DNA of 13,562 nt from Spirochaetaceae bacterium (GCA_031283025.1 JAITCP010000126.1:1-13562), one strand, 5' to 3'; counted from the first letter of the stretch, positions 1-6,014 are shown. Notes: generated by a model from the sequence alone, not told the origin. A program made the numbers and translations.

Positions 1-1508
1 TCGGGGAGGGAAAGGTCCGGTATCCAGCCGGGAATGAACATGGCACCCCGTAAATCAAAATGATTGTTGAAAAGGTTGTACATGGCAAAGAACAAGGGCA
101 TCTGGATAAGCAGCGGAAGACAGCCGGACAGGGGATTATGCCCCTCTTTTTTATACAGGGCTCCCAGTTCGGCATTCATCTTGGCCGGATTGTCTTTGTA
201 CTTTGCCTGGACTTCCTTTATTTTGGGGGCTATGGCCTGCATCTTGATGGTGGCCTCTGAACTTTTTTTGGTCAGGGGAAAAAGCAGTATCTTGACCAGC
301 AATGTCAGGAAAATAATCGCTACCCCATAGTTATGGACCAATTTATACATCAAAAGGAGCAGCCATTTAAGAAAAGATTCAAGAGGGCCGAGGATTCCAC
401 TGGTACTGCCGGCTTTGGTAAAATCCAAATCCCGGAGTTTAAAGCCGTTATCCCCAGTATCATAACGGCCCAGATTTTCCTGATTTTTGGGCCCCAGGTA
501 AAAGTGAAACACATCGCTGGTAGAGGCGGTATTTATGGCAGGCCGGATCAGGGACATATGTGAAGTGACAGAGATTCCCGGTTCCGGTTTATCGGAAAAA
601 GACAAGCCGTACAGGGTATTGTCCGGTACAACAATGGCGGCAAAATACTTTCCGGCGATTCCTGCCCAGGTAAAGCGGGAATCTTGAACGGTGTTTGGCT
701 TGACATTGCTCCGTTTTCCGTTAGCCAGAGAATAATAATGACGATACTCATAGCGCTGGTCTAACTTTTGAAAGCTGGGTCCTATCTGGGGGCCAAAACC
801 CAGGGTATATGCCGCATTGTTAAAATTGAGGGGTATTCCTGAATCACTGCTGATGTAAACGGTAAGCTGGAACATATACTCGTTGTTTTTAAATTCATAA
901 CGCTTAACCAGGGTAAAAGTTCCCGGATACCCTCTCATGGAAAAATCCCGGGAAAATTCCACCAAAAGCGGGGCGGGCTTGGAAACCCGGAAATTGGCGT
1001 TTACCGGCTGGGCATCCAGCCCGCCAAAAGCCACTGTAAATGCGTGGAATTCCTTTGCTTGGCCGTTTTCCTGCGTGGGAAGGATCATCTCTACCATCTC
1101 TCCCTTGTCCTTGTGCTCTTTAAGGCGGTAGGAAACCATGTCTCCCCCGGCACTGGACAGAACGGCCTGAATTATATCCGTTTCTATGACAATTCGCTCT
1201 TCCGGCTCAGAAACAGGATCTTCCGCTGTTTCCGGCCCCGATTCAAGATTGCCGCCGCTTGCAGGTACATTTGAACCCCCGGATATATCTGTGGATGCCG
1301 GCGTATCCGCAGGTACGCCGAATTCACCCGCTTTGCCATCCGGGGCACCCTCCCCCGCTGCGGGTACGACGGGGCTGGTTTCTGTAGCGGGATGTCCGGT
1401 CTGACCGGGGGCCTGTTCCGGGCGAGGAAACAGAATGGGCTGAAGAAAAAACCATCCCATTATAATCAAAGAAGAAACAACTATTGCCAATACGGTATTT
1501 TTTTCCAT
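1..1508 (-). CDS. yidC: YidC membrane protein insertase (3' end outside window)
   Basis: I translated this frame by hand from ATG at 1508 to base 1; it stays open for about 502 codons and leaves the window. YidC inserts proteins into the inner membrane, alone or with SecYEG. Seen: an N-terminal membrane segment (about residues 6-24), a Pro/Ala/Gly-rich linker (about 30-90), the large periplasmic domain, then the conserved core with a membrane segment ending in VKILLFPLTKKSS, the cytoplasmic helical hairpin (KMQAIAPKIKEVQAKYKDNP) and NPLSGCLPLLIQMPLFFAMY. The family match is unmistakable. The groove residue that is Arg366 in E. coli aligns with Lys406 here, a substitution I believe occurs in other phyla. 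It is the last visible gene of the rpmH-rnpA-yidD-yidC operon, separated from yidD by a hairpin element. Only a weak AGGA precedes the start. Confidence 0.97.
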   Translation of the reverse strand, partial: MEKNTVLAIVVSSLIIMGWFFLQPILFPRPEQAPGQTGHPATETSPVVPAAGEGAPDGKAGEFGVPADTPASTDISGGSNVPASGGNLESGPETAEDPVSEPEERIVIETDIIQAVLSSAGGDMVSYRLKEHKDKGEMVEMILPTQENGQAKEFHAFTVAFGGLDAQPVNANFRVSKPAPLLVEFSRDFSMRGYPGTFTLVKRYEFKNNEYMFQLTVYISSDSGIPLNFNNAAYTLGFGPQIGPSFQKLDQRYEYRHYYSLANGKRSNVKPNTVQDSRFTWAGIAGKYFAAIVVPDNTLYGLSFSDKPEPGISVTSHMSLIRPAINTASTSDVFHFYLGPKNQENLGRYDTGDNGFKLRDLDFTKAGSTSGILGPLESFLKWLLLLMYKLVHNYGVAIIFLTLLVKILLFPLTKKSSEATIKMQAIAPKIKEVQAKYKDNPAKMNAELGALYKKEGHNPLSGCLPLLIQMPLFFAMYNLFNNHFDLRGAMFIPGWIPDLSLP

Positions 1509-1526
1509 AAAAAATCCTGTTAATTA

Positions 1527-1657
1527 GTGTCTGTCCACAAAGTCGGTTACTTTGCGGCCAGGCATTGCATTTTCTCAGCCTAAAGGCTGCGATTTATAAG
1601 GTAGTTGCGGACTACCAGTCCGAGTCCATAATATGTCTGCATTATGGACAACCTCCA
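1527..1657. repeat. Multi-hairpin element, copy 0 (between yidD and yidC)
   Basis: Four successive inverted repeats are visible: CAAAGT/ACTTTG at 1538-1554 with loop CGGTT; AGCC/GGCT at 1577-1588; GGTAGT/ACTACC at 1600-1616; GTCCATAAT/ATTATGGAC at 1624-1649. The segment 1565-1592 (TGCAnTTTCTC, a short stem, then GGCTGCGA) resembles 5472-5497 of the element in brnT. ATTA occurs at 1523-1526 and 1658-1661, the same four bases that are duplicated around the brnT element; the right copy overlaps the yidD stop codon. The outer ends are loosely inverted (TTAATT and TGTCCA on both sides). Mobility is inferred by analogy, not shown here. Confidence 0.6.
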
Positions 1658-1658
1658 A

Positions 1659-1871
1659 TTAAGGTACCGGATCAAAGCCCCCCCGGTGAAAGGGATGGCA
1701 GCGCAAAATCCGTTTAACGGCGAAAAAAGAACCTCTAAAAGCGCCGTGTTTCTGTACCGCCTCAAAAGCATAGGCGGAACAACTGGGATAGTAACGGCAG
1801 CATGGCCTTAGGTAGGGTGAAACGGCTTTTTGGTACAGCCAAACTAAAAACAGAATGAATTTCTGTATCAT
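1659..1871 (-). CDS. yidD: Membrane protein insertion efficiency factor YidD
   Basis: A 70-residue protein of normal family length. The signature region RYYPSCSAYAFEAVQKHG and the C-terminal CHPFHRGGFDPVP are diagnostic for YidD (haemolysin-like small family). It is a small membrane-associated protein that helps Sec/YidC-dependent insertion. The start at 1871 (MIQKF) is preferred over an upstream in-frame start at 1901 because GGAGGAG lies directly before it and the family begins at this point. The start lies 20 bases after the rnpA stop, and yidC follows, which is the usual order. The stop codon overlaps the right ATTA that flanks the hairpin element. Confidence 0.95.
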   Translation of the reverse strand: MIQKFILFLVWLYQKAVSPYLRPCCRYYPSCSAYAFEAVQKHGAFRGSFFAVKRILRCHPFHRGGFDPVP

Positions 1872-1891
1872 CACTCCTCCTGGTTTATGCG

Positions 1892-2305
1892 TTACAGCCA
1901 TAAACCGGCTTTTCTAAAGAGGGTTTGTAATTGTTGGGTGCTTTCCCCCAGAGAGGATCGGTCAGCCTCTTTTATATGAGGGGAAACCAGTAAAACCAGA
2001 TCATAGCCGGTTTTTAGCTTGCCCTTCATAAGGCGGTATGCCTCCCGGCCAAGCCGCCGCGCCCGGTTCCGCTGAACCGCATTGCCGTATTTCCTTACAA
2101 AGGTAATGACAATACGGTTATGGGGTAATCCATTGACCAAAAAAAACAGCTTTACGCCGGGACAACTGACAACCCGCCCTTTCTTAAAAACCCTTGTTAG
2201 TTCAGCCCTTCTCTTTAAGTGTTCCTCTTGCCTGAACCTTTTCCTGCCCTCCGGGCCCGGAAGACTCAGGCCGGAGCCGCTAATAGGGCTTTTTCTCGTC
2301 TGCAA
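1892..2305 (-). CDS. rnpA: Ribonuclease P protein component
   Basis: The protein subunit of RNase P, which with the RNA subunit removes 5' leaders from tRNA precursors. Seen: the entry FRQEEHLKRRAELTRVFKKG and the basic RNR motif RNRARRLGRE at residues 79-88 of the longest frame. The 137-residue frame starts at TTG 2305, inside the end of rpmH (26-base overlap). That N-terminus is roughly 20 residues longer than usual, with no good Shine-Dalgarno and no ATG or GTG nearer the homology, so the exact start is uncertain. Overlap of rpmH and rnpA with an extended RnpA N-terminus is known in some bacteria. Confidence 0.95.
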   Translation of the reverse strand: MQTRKSPISGSGLSLPGPEGRKRFRQEEHLKRRAELTRVFKKGRVVSCPGVKLFFLVNGLPHNRIVITFVRKYGNAVQRNRARRLGREAYRLMKGKLKTGYDLVLLVSPHIKEADRSSLGESTQQLQTLFRKAGLWL

Positions 2306-2435
2306 CGGTAAGTTTATACCGTCCCTTGGCCCGGCGGCGTTTCAGTACAAGCCGCCCCCCCTTGGTTTTCATCCGTGCCCGAAAACCGAACTTGCGGTTC
2401 CGTTTTACCTTGCTGGGCTGATAAGTTCTCTTCAT
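2280..2435 (-). CDS. rpmH: 50S ribosomal protein L34
   Basis: A 51-residue very basic protein beginning MKRTYQPSKVKRNRKFGFR, the classic L34 sequence, with GRLVLKRRRAKGR near the end. It is a structural protein of the large ribosomal subunit. The start at 2435 is set by homology and by GAGGAG eight bases upstream; a longer in-frame reading to 2513 has no support. It is the first gene of the leftward operon with rnpA, yidD and yidC. In many bacteria dnaA and the origin lie just upstream; here the upstream DNA is a transposase remnant, so there is no sign of oriC. The C-terminus (TVADEKKPY) is a few residues longer than the most common form. Confidence 0.97.
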   Translation of the reverse strand: MKRTYQPSKVKRNRKFGFRARMKTKGGRLVLKRRRAKGRYKLTVADEKKPY

Positions 2436-2463
2436 GGGAACTACTCCTCTATATTTCAGCCGG

Positions 2464-2483
2464 ATCGCCCAAAAATAGGCGAT
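2464..2483 (-). promoter_or_regulatory. Hairpin in the rpmH leader region
   Basis: ATCGCC (2464-2469) is inverted at 2478-2483 (GGCGAT) around an eight-base AT-rich loop, 28 bases upstream of the rpmH start. It could be a leader structure in the rpmH transcript or chance; I could not identify a convincing -35/-10 pair to place the transcript start. Confidence 0.2.
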
Positions 2484-2584
2484 TTGGCGCTGGGATCTAC
2501 GGGAAAAACCCACTCATCCAAAACAGAATTTAAGTCTATAGGAGAAAAATAACTTCGTCAAGTAATTCGCCCGCTGACCTTCTG

Positions 2585-2904
2585 TGGATTCAATCCCTGT
2601 ACAAATTGGCTTACGGAACATATGATATACCAAAGAAGAAGCGATGAGGAAGGCGGTAAGATACTGCCGTGAACATGACATATTAAAAGAGTTTTTAGAG
2701 CGGAACGCCACGGAGGTAATGAATATGCTGATGACCGAATGGAACTGGGATGATGCTCTTGCTGTACGTTTTGAAGAAGGCCGGGAAGAAGGCCGGGAAA
2801 CTATTGCCAGAAATGCCTTGACCAAAGGATCATCTATCGAATTTATTCATGACATAACCGGTCTTGATATAACAACAATAGAGAATCTTAGACCGCGGTT
2901 ATAA
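2585..2904 (+). pseudogene. Rpn-type PD-(D/E)XK nuclease/transposase, C-terminal remnant
   Basis: The frame from 2644 gives 86 residues including AVRYCREHDILKEFLERN, MLMTEWNWDDALAVRFEEG and tandem GREEGRE, ending in a short helical tail (EFIHDITGLDITTIENL). This pattern is typical of the C-terminus of Rpn-family recombination-promoting nucleases/putative transposases, which are normally around 300 residues. The catalytic PD-(D/E)XK half is absent. Just upstream, 2585-2644 reads WIQSLYKLAYGTYDIPKKKR in a different frame and stops at TGA 2645, overlapping the ATG at 2644; this may be earlier coding sequence separated by a frameshift, though I am less sure it belongs to the same gene. I therefore call a decayed gene rather than an intact small one. 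Confidence 0.6.
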
Positions 2905-3224
2905 CTTCCCTCTAATCAATCATCACCAACGCCGCCCAATAATACGGCAATCAGTAAAAGCTTCACCTTCATAAAACAACTTCTAATTTATACAAATAAA
3001 TTTTCTCCATTTTATCTTACGCAAAGACGCAAAGGAAAGAACAATGAGTCGAAGTAGCGGTCTAAGCGTGGTATGATACAAACAGACAACAACCCCTTAT
3101 TCCTTTTCTGTGATCTCCGATTTTAGCCGAAACAAGTAAAGAATATCAAGTACGGTACGGGAACCGGCAGGGTAAAAGCATTTACTTGATGAATTGAGAA
3201 ATCACTTGTAATGTTAAAGGGAGA
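2905..3224. other. Intergenic region, no gene seen
   Basis: About 320 bases with no convincing coding frame. It contains an 8-base tandem repeat ACGCAAAG x2 at 3019-3034, followed by a third partial copy (AAAGGAAAG), a motif type often found as dispersed intergenic sequence. Near the right end is a possible promoter for the gene at 3225. Confidence 0.5.
3186..3214 (+). promoter_or_regulatory. Possible promoter for the 3225 gene
   Basis: TTGATG at 3186-3191 and TAATGT at 3209-3214 are separated by 17 bases. The -10 ends 10 bases before the ATG, so the leader would be very short, although a Shine-Dalgarno-like AAAGGGAG (3217-3224) fills the gap. Neither hexamer is perfect. Confidence 0.3.
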
Positions 3225-4943
3225 ATGAAAAACCGTCCCGCAGTTCTTGCGGTCTGCATTTTCCTCCCCCTTTGTGCGGCCTTTGGTCAAAACCAGAAGA
3301 TACTTCCCCTGTCTTCGGAGATTTATGATGAGATGGACGCTCTTTATCTCCTTGGGGGTTTGGGTACGCCTTCAACAGCCCGGCCATGGACTGTGAATGA
3401 AGCCCGGACGATTCTGGAAAGGATCAATTATCTTTCCCTTAATCAACTGGAACAGGGCCTATACGATTTCATCGCCGCAAAAATTGCTGACCCCTTCCGT
3501 TTTTCTTTGGACGATGCCTTTGGCTTTGATGCAAGGCTGGACGCGGCCTTGGAAGCATATACCCACACCAACACGGAAGATTTCGTCCTTAATGAGGATT
3601 GGAACTACGGCTACGAAAAACGGCAGCCTATGGTAAAAATTTCTCTGGAGGCCGGCCTTTATTCGTGGTTATATATTTTTACCGATTTAGAGTACAACCG
3701 GAACCGCTTTATCATACGGGATCAGAACCGGAATGCAGGAGACATGACGCAGAACATAGGGGCGGAAACATCGCTTTCAGATTATGCATATCCATGGCGT
3801 TCCTGGGCGTACAGCAGTCCTTTTATCACCAATTTTATGGCAGGAACGGATGAGTTTGATTTTGATTGGCCCAAACGGGCGAATATTACTGTCGGGGGGG
3901 CGCACTGGAACCTCAGCCTGGCACGGGATCGTTTACAATGGGGCAGAGGGACAACGGGTAATTTTATAGTTGACGGCCACCGGGATTACGATGAATACAT
4001 CCGTTTTTCCGCATGGTCGGACCGGTTTAAATATGAATGGCTCAATGTTTTTTACCCTGTTCCCGAAACCGTTGGTGAGAACTCTTTCAAACTCCTTATG
4101 GCTCACCGGCTTGAATTCCGCTTTTTACCTTCTTTGGTTTTTGCGGTATCGGAAAACATTATGTGCCGTGCGGATGGCTTTAACCCCCGCTATATCAATC
4201 CCGCCTTTATTTTTCATAATTGGTATGACCGGGACAACATAAATTCACTGGCCCATCTGGAATTGGATTATACGCCTTTTAAGGGATACCGGTTTTATAC
4301 CCAGGCAGCCATAGATCAGATCCAGGCATCCTGGGAGGATGACAATGAACCTGCCGCTTGGGGTATCCTTGCGGGAATTGAACACATCCGTCCCGCAGGC
4401 TCCGGCCTCTTGAGCCTTTCTCTGGAAGGGGCTTATACCACGCCTCTTTTGTACCGCCGGGATAGGGTTGATTTTATTAGCTTGAATACTTCAGAAGTTG
4501 CTTATGCCGGGCGGAACTTAAGTTTTGATTATTCCGGCTTCCCTTACGGCGGGGACGCTCTGATTCTTCAGGCCGATGCAAAATACCGCTTTCCCGGCAC
4601 CGCTCTTCTGTATGCCCGTCTATTTGGCATGATTCACGGAAAGGTGAATTTTTTTGTATCTCATAACAAAGACGGGCTTAGTACGGGGCCGGCAAATCTG
4701 AAAGATAAAACCCCTTCCGGGGATGCGAATGAGCGGGAGTATACTTTTAGCGCTTCTTTGGGAGGGAATTATACTATTCCCCAACCCCTTTCCTGGCTTG
4801 AACTCCGTGTCTGGACAGAGCTGGATTATATTTACAAAAAAAACAAGCTCATGCTTTCTGAAACCGGCGAGGATAGGTTTTACCATAAAGAAGGCGGCGC
4901 TGCGGATTTTCAATTTATTGCGGGAATTGGGGTAAGGTTTTAG
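3225..4943 (+). CDS. Putative outer-membrane beta-barrel protein, Wzi-like
   Basis: 572 residues. Seen: a signal peptide (residues 1-21, hydrophobic core VLAVCIFLPLCAAF, likely cleavage after AFG), then an N-terminal region with ALYLLGG, ARPWTVNEARTILERI, followed by a long stretch of alternating polar and aromatic residues rich in Tyr, Trp, Phe and Asp (amphipathic beta strands), and a C-terminal Phe (GIGVRF) as expected for outer-membrane barrels. The N-terminal layout recalls the capsule-assembly Wzi family, which in enteric bacteria helps tether capsule; spirochaetes have no classical capsule, so the function here is unknown. Start chosen at ATG 3225 with AAAGGGAG upstream and the signal peptide immediately after. 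It is a single gene converging on brnA, with only about 20 bases between and no obvious terminator. Confidence 0.65.
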   Translation: MKNRPAVLAVCIFLPLCAAFGQNQKILPLSSEIYDEMDALYLLGGLGTPSTARPWTVNEARTILERINYLSLNQLEQGLYDFIAAKIADPFRFSLDDAFGFDARLDAALEAYTHTNTEDFVLNEDWNYGYEKRQPMVKISLEAGLYSWLYIFTDLEYNRNRFIIRDQNRNAGDMTQNIGAETSLSDYAYPWRSWAYSSPFITNFMAGTDEFDFDWPKRANITVGGAHWNLSLARDRLQWGRGTTGNFIVDGHRDYDEYIRFSAWSDRFKYEWLNVFYPVPETVGENSFKLLMAHRLEFRFLPSLVFAVSENIMCRADGFNPRYINPAFIFHNWYDRDNINSLAHLELDYTPFKGYRFYTQAAIDQIQASWEDDNEPAAWGILAGIEHIRPAGSGLLSLSLEGAYTTPLLYRRDRVDFISLNTSEVAYAGRNLSFDYSGFPYGGDALILQADAKYRFPGTALLYARLFGMIHGKVNFFVSHNKDGLSTGPANLKDKTPSGDANEREYTFSASLGGNYTIPQPLSWLELRVWTELDYIYKKNKLMLSETGEDRFYHKEGGAADFQFIAGIGVRF

Positions 4944-4965
4944 TCTGTTGGTGTACGGGGCATAT

Positions 4966-5229
4966 TTATACAATTGCTTCTTTTTTATATCGTTGGACAT
5001 ATTTATCCAATACTTCGTTTATCATTGTTTGATATTTCACCTTGTTTTTTTGGGCATGCTTCTTAAAAAAATCAACGCTGCCGCTGTTTAATGTTATTGT
5101 TATTTTAACTTTTGGTTCCTTTCTGATTAATTCTGCCGGAGGAGGCAAGAAATCAGCGATGATTTTCCCTTCGGTTATTGCCCTTGAAACACCTTCAGGC
5201 GCTTTAGTGTAAAATATTTTCCGTTTCAT
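4966..5229 (-). CDS. brnA: BrnA-type ribbon-helix-helix antitoxin
   Basis: 87 residues. The central and C-terminal part, VKITITLNSGSVDFFKKHAQ then YQTMINEVLDKYV, is the one-strand-two-helix pattern of CopG/BrnA-like antitoxins. The N-terminus (KAPEGVSRAITEGKIIADFLPPP) would be the toxin-contacting arm. Start chosen at ATG 5229, preceded by GGGAGAG, rather than an in-frame start at 5283 that lies inside the toxin frame. It follows brnT with a 26-base overlap, the normal toxin-first order of BrnT/BrnA modules. BrnA-type proteins bind BrnT and repress their own promoter. Because the toxin gene is interrupted, this antitoxin appears to be an orphan; its only visible promoter is beyond the inserted hairpin element. 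Confidence 0.82.
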   Translation of the reverse strand: MKRKIFYTKAPEGVSRAITEGKIIADFLPPPAELIRKEPKVKITITLNSGSVDFFKKHAQKNKVKYQTMINEVLDKYVQRYKKEAIV

Positions 5230-5605
5230 ATTTATCTCTCCCTTCTCTCCAATATCCGGTCCCAAATATGCGGATATTTCCATTTCTTGTAGTAAACCTT
5301 ACCGTTACTATACCATTACCATCATTCCCAATACAGAAAAATCTTTCTTCCTTTTTCGAATGTTTTTTATCCTTAACCATTATACGTTTTTCATCAAAAA
5401 ATGCTTCTTGAGCAATTTCAAATGAGACATTAGGGAACCTCTAAAAACCGGTTGTTTTTAGAGGTTCCTTTGCAGTTTCTCGCCCTTTGGGCTGCGAAAC
5501 GTGCGCTTTTAAGCGGTAAATCTCTAAAAACTTCAGTTTTTAGAGATTCCCATTATGTTTTTCCATGTTTTCAAGATTTTTATTTTCGTCCCATTCAAAT
5601 AGCAT
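5204..5605 (-). pseudogene. brnT: BrnT-family toxin gene split by a 119-bp insertion
   Basis: BrnT is a RelE-fold ribonuclease toxin. Residues 1-18 (MLFEWDENKNLENMEKHN) are read from ATG 5605 to 5552; the other 74 residues (VSFEIAQEAFFDEKR through RFTTRNGNIRIFGTGYWREG to ILH) are read from 5428 to the TAA at 5204. Between them lies the hairpin element plus one ATTA duplicate. Removing these joins KHN to VSFE in the same frame, giving 92 residues, the usual BrnT size. As the sequence stands, translation from 5605 adds three residues and stops at TAA inside the element. The C-terminal IFGTGYWREGR replaces the more common SARxA motif, a variant I believe exists in the family. The gene is disrupted, but the rest shows no decay, so the insertion looks recent. 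Confidence 0.88.
5433..5551. mobile_element. MITE-like hairpin element, copy 1, inserted in brnT
   Basis: 119 bases flanked by ATTA at 5429-5432 and 5552-5555. The ends are inverted: GGGAACCTCTAAAAAC on the left and GGGAATCTCTAAAAAC read inward from the right, 15 of 16 identical. Each end is itself a hairpin: 5434-5448/5454-5468 (15 bp, loop CGGTT) and 5519-5531/5536-5548 (13 bp, loop TTCA). Between them are GTTTC..GCCC/GGGC..GAAAC (5475-5500) and CGCTT/AAGCG (5504-5515). It has no room for a transposase, so mobilisation must be in trans. The restored brnT frame after removing element plus one ATTA is strong evidence of insertion with a 4-base target duplication. Confidence 0.85.
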
Positions 5606-5623
5606 ATGTATTATTATATGTAT
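5604..5623. promoter_or_regulatory. Candidate BrnA operator: two 8-base direct repeats
   Basis: ATATGTAT occurs at 5604-5611 and 5616-5623, separated by TATT, a 12-base period. It covers the -10 of the brnT promoter and the brnT start codon. Ribbon-helix-helix antitoxins commonly bind short direct repeats at their own promoters, so this is a plausible autoregulatory site. AT-richness makes a chance repeat possible. Confidence 0.4.
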
Positions 5624-5641
5624 ATTTTACCATAATGTCAA
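5613..5641 (-). promoter_or_regulatory. Consensus sigma-70 promoter of brnT-brnA
   Basis: On the minus strand TTGACA (5641-5636), 17 bases, then TATAAT (5618-5613): both hexamers and the spacer are perfect. The -10 ends seven bases before the brnT ATG at 5605, so transcription should begin at or within a base or two of the start codon. No Shine-Dalgarno exists before this ATG. Confidence 0.8.
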
Positions 5642-5863
5642 CGCTCTCCATTCCCTACTCCCCTCTTTGTAAAAAATACTACAGGCGGGGACGCTCCATC
5701 CAGCGAGGGGTCATTTGGGTTAGATTTCATTTTGAGGCATCACGTAAGGGGAAGCAGTATAATGCATCCTATAGTAACCGTATGAGGTAAATTGAACTGC
5801 CCCAAGGGGCGGAGTATGGACCCCGCCTTCCAATCAAACGGCTTTCGTAAAGTGTTCAAATAG
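5642..5863. other. Intergenic region, no gene recognised
   Basis: An open frame crosses part of this stretch but begins inside the hairpin element and resembles nothing known. Visible: a perfect palindrome GCCCCAAGGGGC at 5799-5810, partly overlapped by GGCGG/CCGCC around 5808-5827, and a near-repeat ACGCTC(T)CCAT at 5641-5651 and 5694-5702. It may be a decayed insertion or the edge of an older element. Confidence 0.3.
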
Positions 5864-5967
5864 ACTTGTTCAAGAACCCGGTTGGTTCTTGAACAAGTTA
5901 AGCAAAATACTGCGTATTTTGCAGTTTTAATAGGAAGTTGATCAAAAACTGAAGTTTTTGATCAACT
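5864..5967. repeat. Multi-hairpin element, copy 2 (upstream of pbpC)
   Basis: Three perfect hairpins in a row: 5864-5878/5884-5898 (15 bp, loop CGGTT), 5902-5910/5914-5922 (9 bp, loop TGC) and 5936-5949/5954-5967 (14 bp, loop TGAA). The first loop is identical to copies 0 and 1, while the stem is unrelated to theirs. The TGAA loop is the reverse complement of the TTCA loop of copy 1. The two ends are inverted relatives over 17 bases (TAGACTTGTTCAAGAAC and TAGAGTTGATCAAAAAC, 14 identical). A clean target duplication is not visible; ATAG at 5860-5863 and 5974-5977 region is only suggestive. It ends just before the pbpC promoter. Confidence 0.65.
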
Positions 5968-5981
5968 CTAATATAGCCTTG

Positions 5982-6010
5982 TTGCCAGAAACAATATAAA
6001 CTCTTATATT
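5982..6010 (+). promoter_or_regulatory. Promoter of pbpC, abutting the start codon
   Basis: TTGCCA (5982-5987), 17 bases, TATATT (6005-6010), then only four bases before the GTG at 6015. If used, the transcript would start on or next to the start codon. An alternative -10, TATAAA at 5995-6000, would give a leader of only about eight bases. There is no Shine-Dalgarno either way. Confidence 0.55.
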
Positions 6011-6014
6011 ACCT

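Noticed and set aside
2436..2520. Chromosome replication origin upstream of rpmH
   Set aside because: No DnaA-box cluster (TTATCCACA-like), no dnaA and no AT-rich unwinding region are visible here.
2082..2552. 156-codon plus-strand frame
   Set aside because: Lies antisense to rnpA and rpmH, both certain; its low-complexity Pro/Leu-rich translation is a shadow.
2645..2647. Programmed frameshift at the ATGA overlap in the Rpn remnant
   Set aside because: No slippery heptamer or downstream structure is evident, and the catalytic half is missing, so decay is the simpler reading.
3019..3034. Tandem ACGCAAAG as a regulatory iteron
   Set aside because: Only two full copies and no replication or partition gene nearby; treated as a dispersed intergenic repeat.
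4620..5000. 126-codon minus-strand frame
   Set aside because: Antisense to the end of the outer-membrane protein gene and overlapping brnA; no homology.
5758..5763. Plus-strand TATAAT as a pbpC promoter
   Set aside because: No -35 at a proper distance (TTGAGG would need a 20-base spacer) and the hairpin element lies between it and pbpC; the 5982-6010 promoter is better.
5452..5790. 112-codon open frame on the plus strand
   Set aside because: It begins inside the inserted hairpin element, crosses the antisense of the brnT start and promoter, has no Shine-Dalgarno and resembles no protein.
5433..5967. CRISPR-like array formed by the repeated hairpins
   Set aside because: There are only two blocks here, repeats are not identical, spacing is irregular, and no cas genes are present; inverted-repeat hairpins explain the pattern better.
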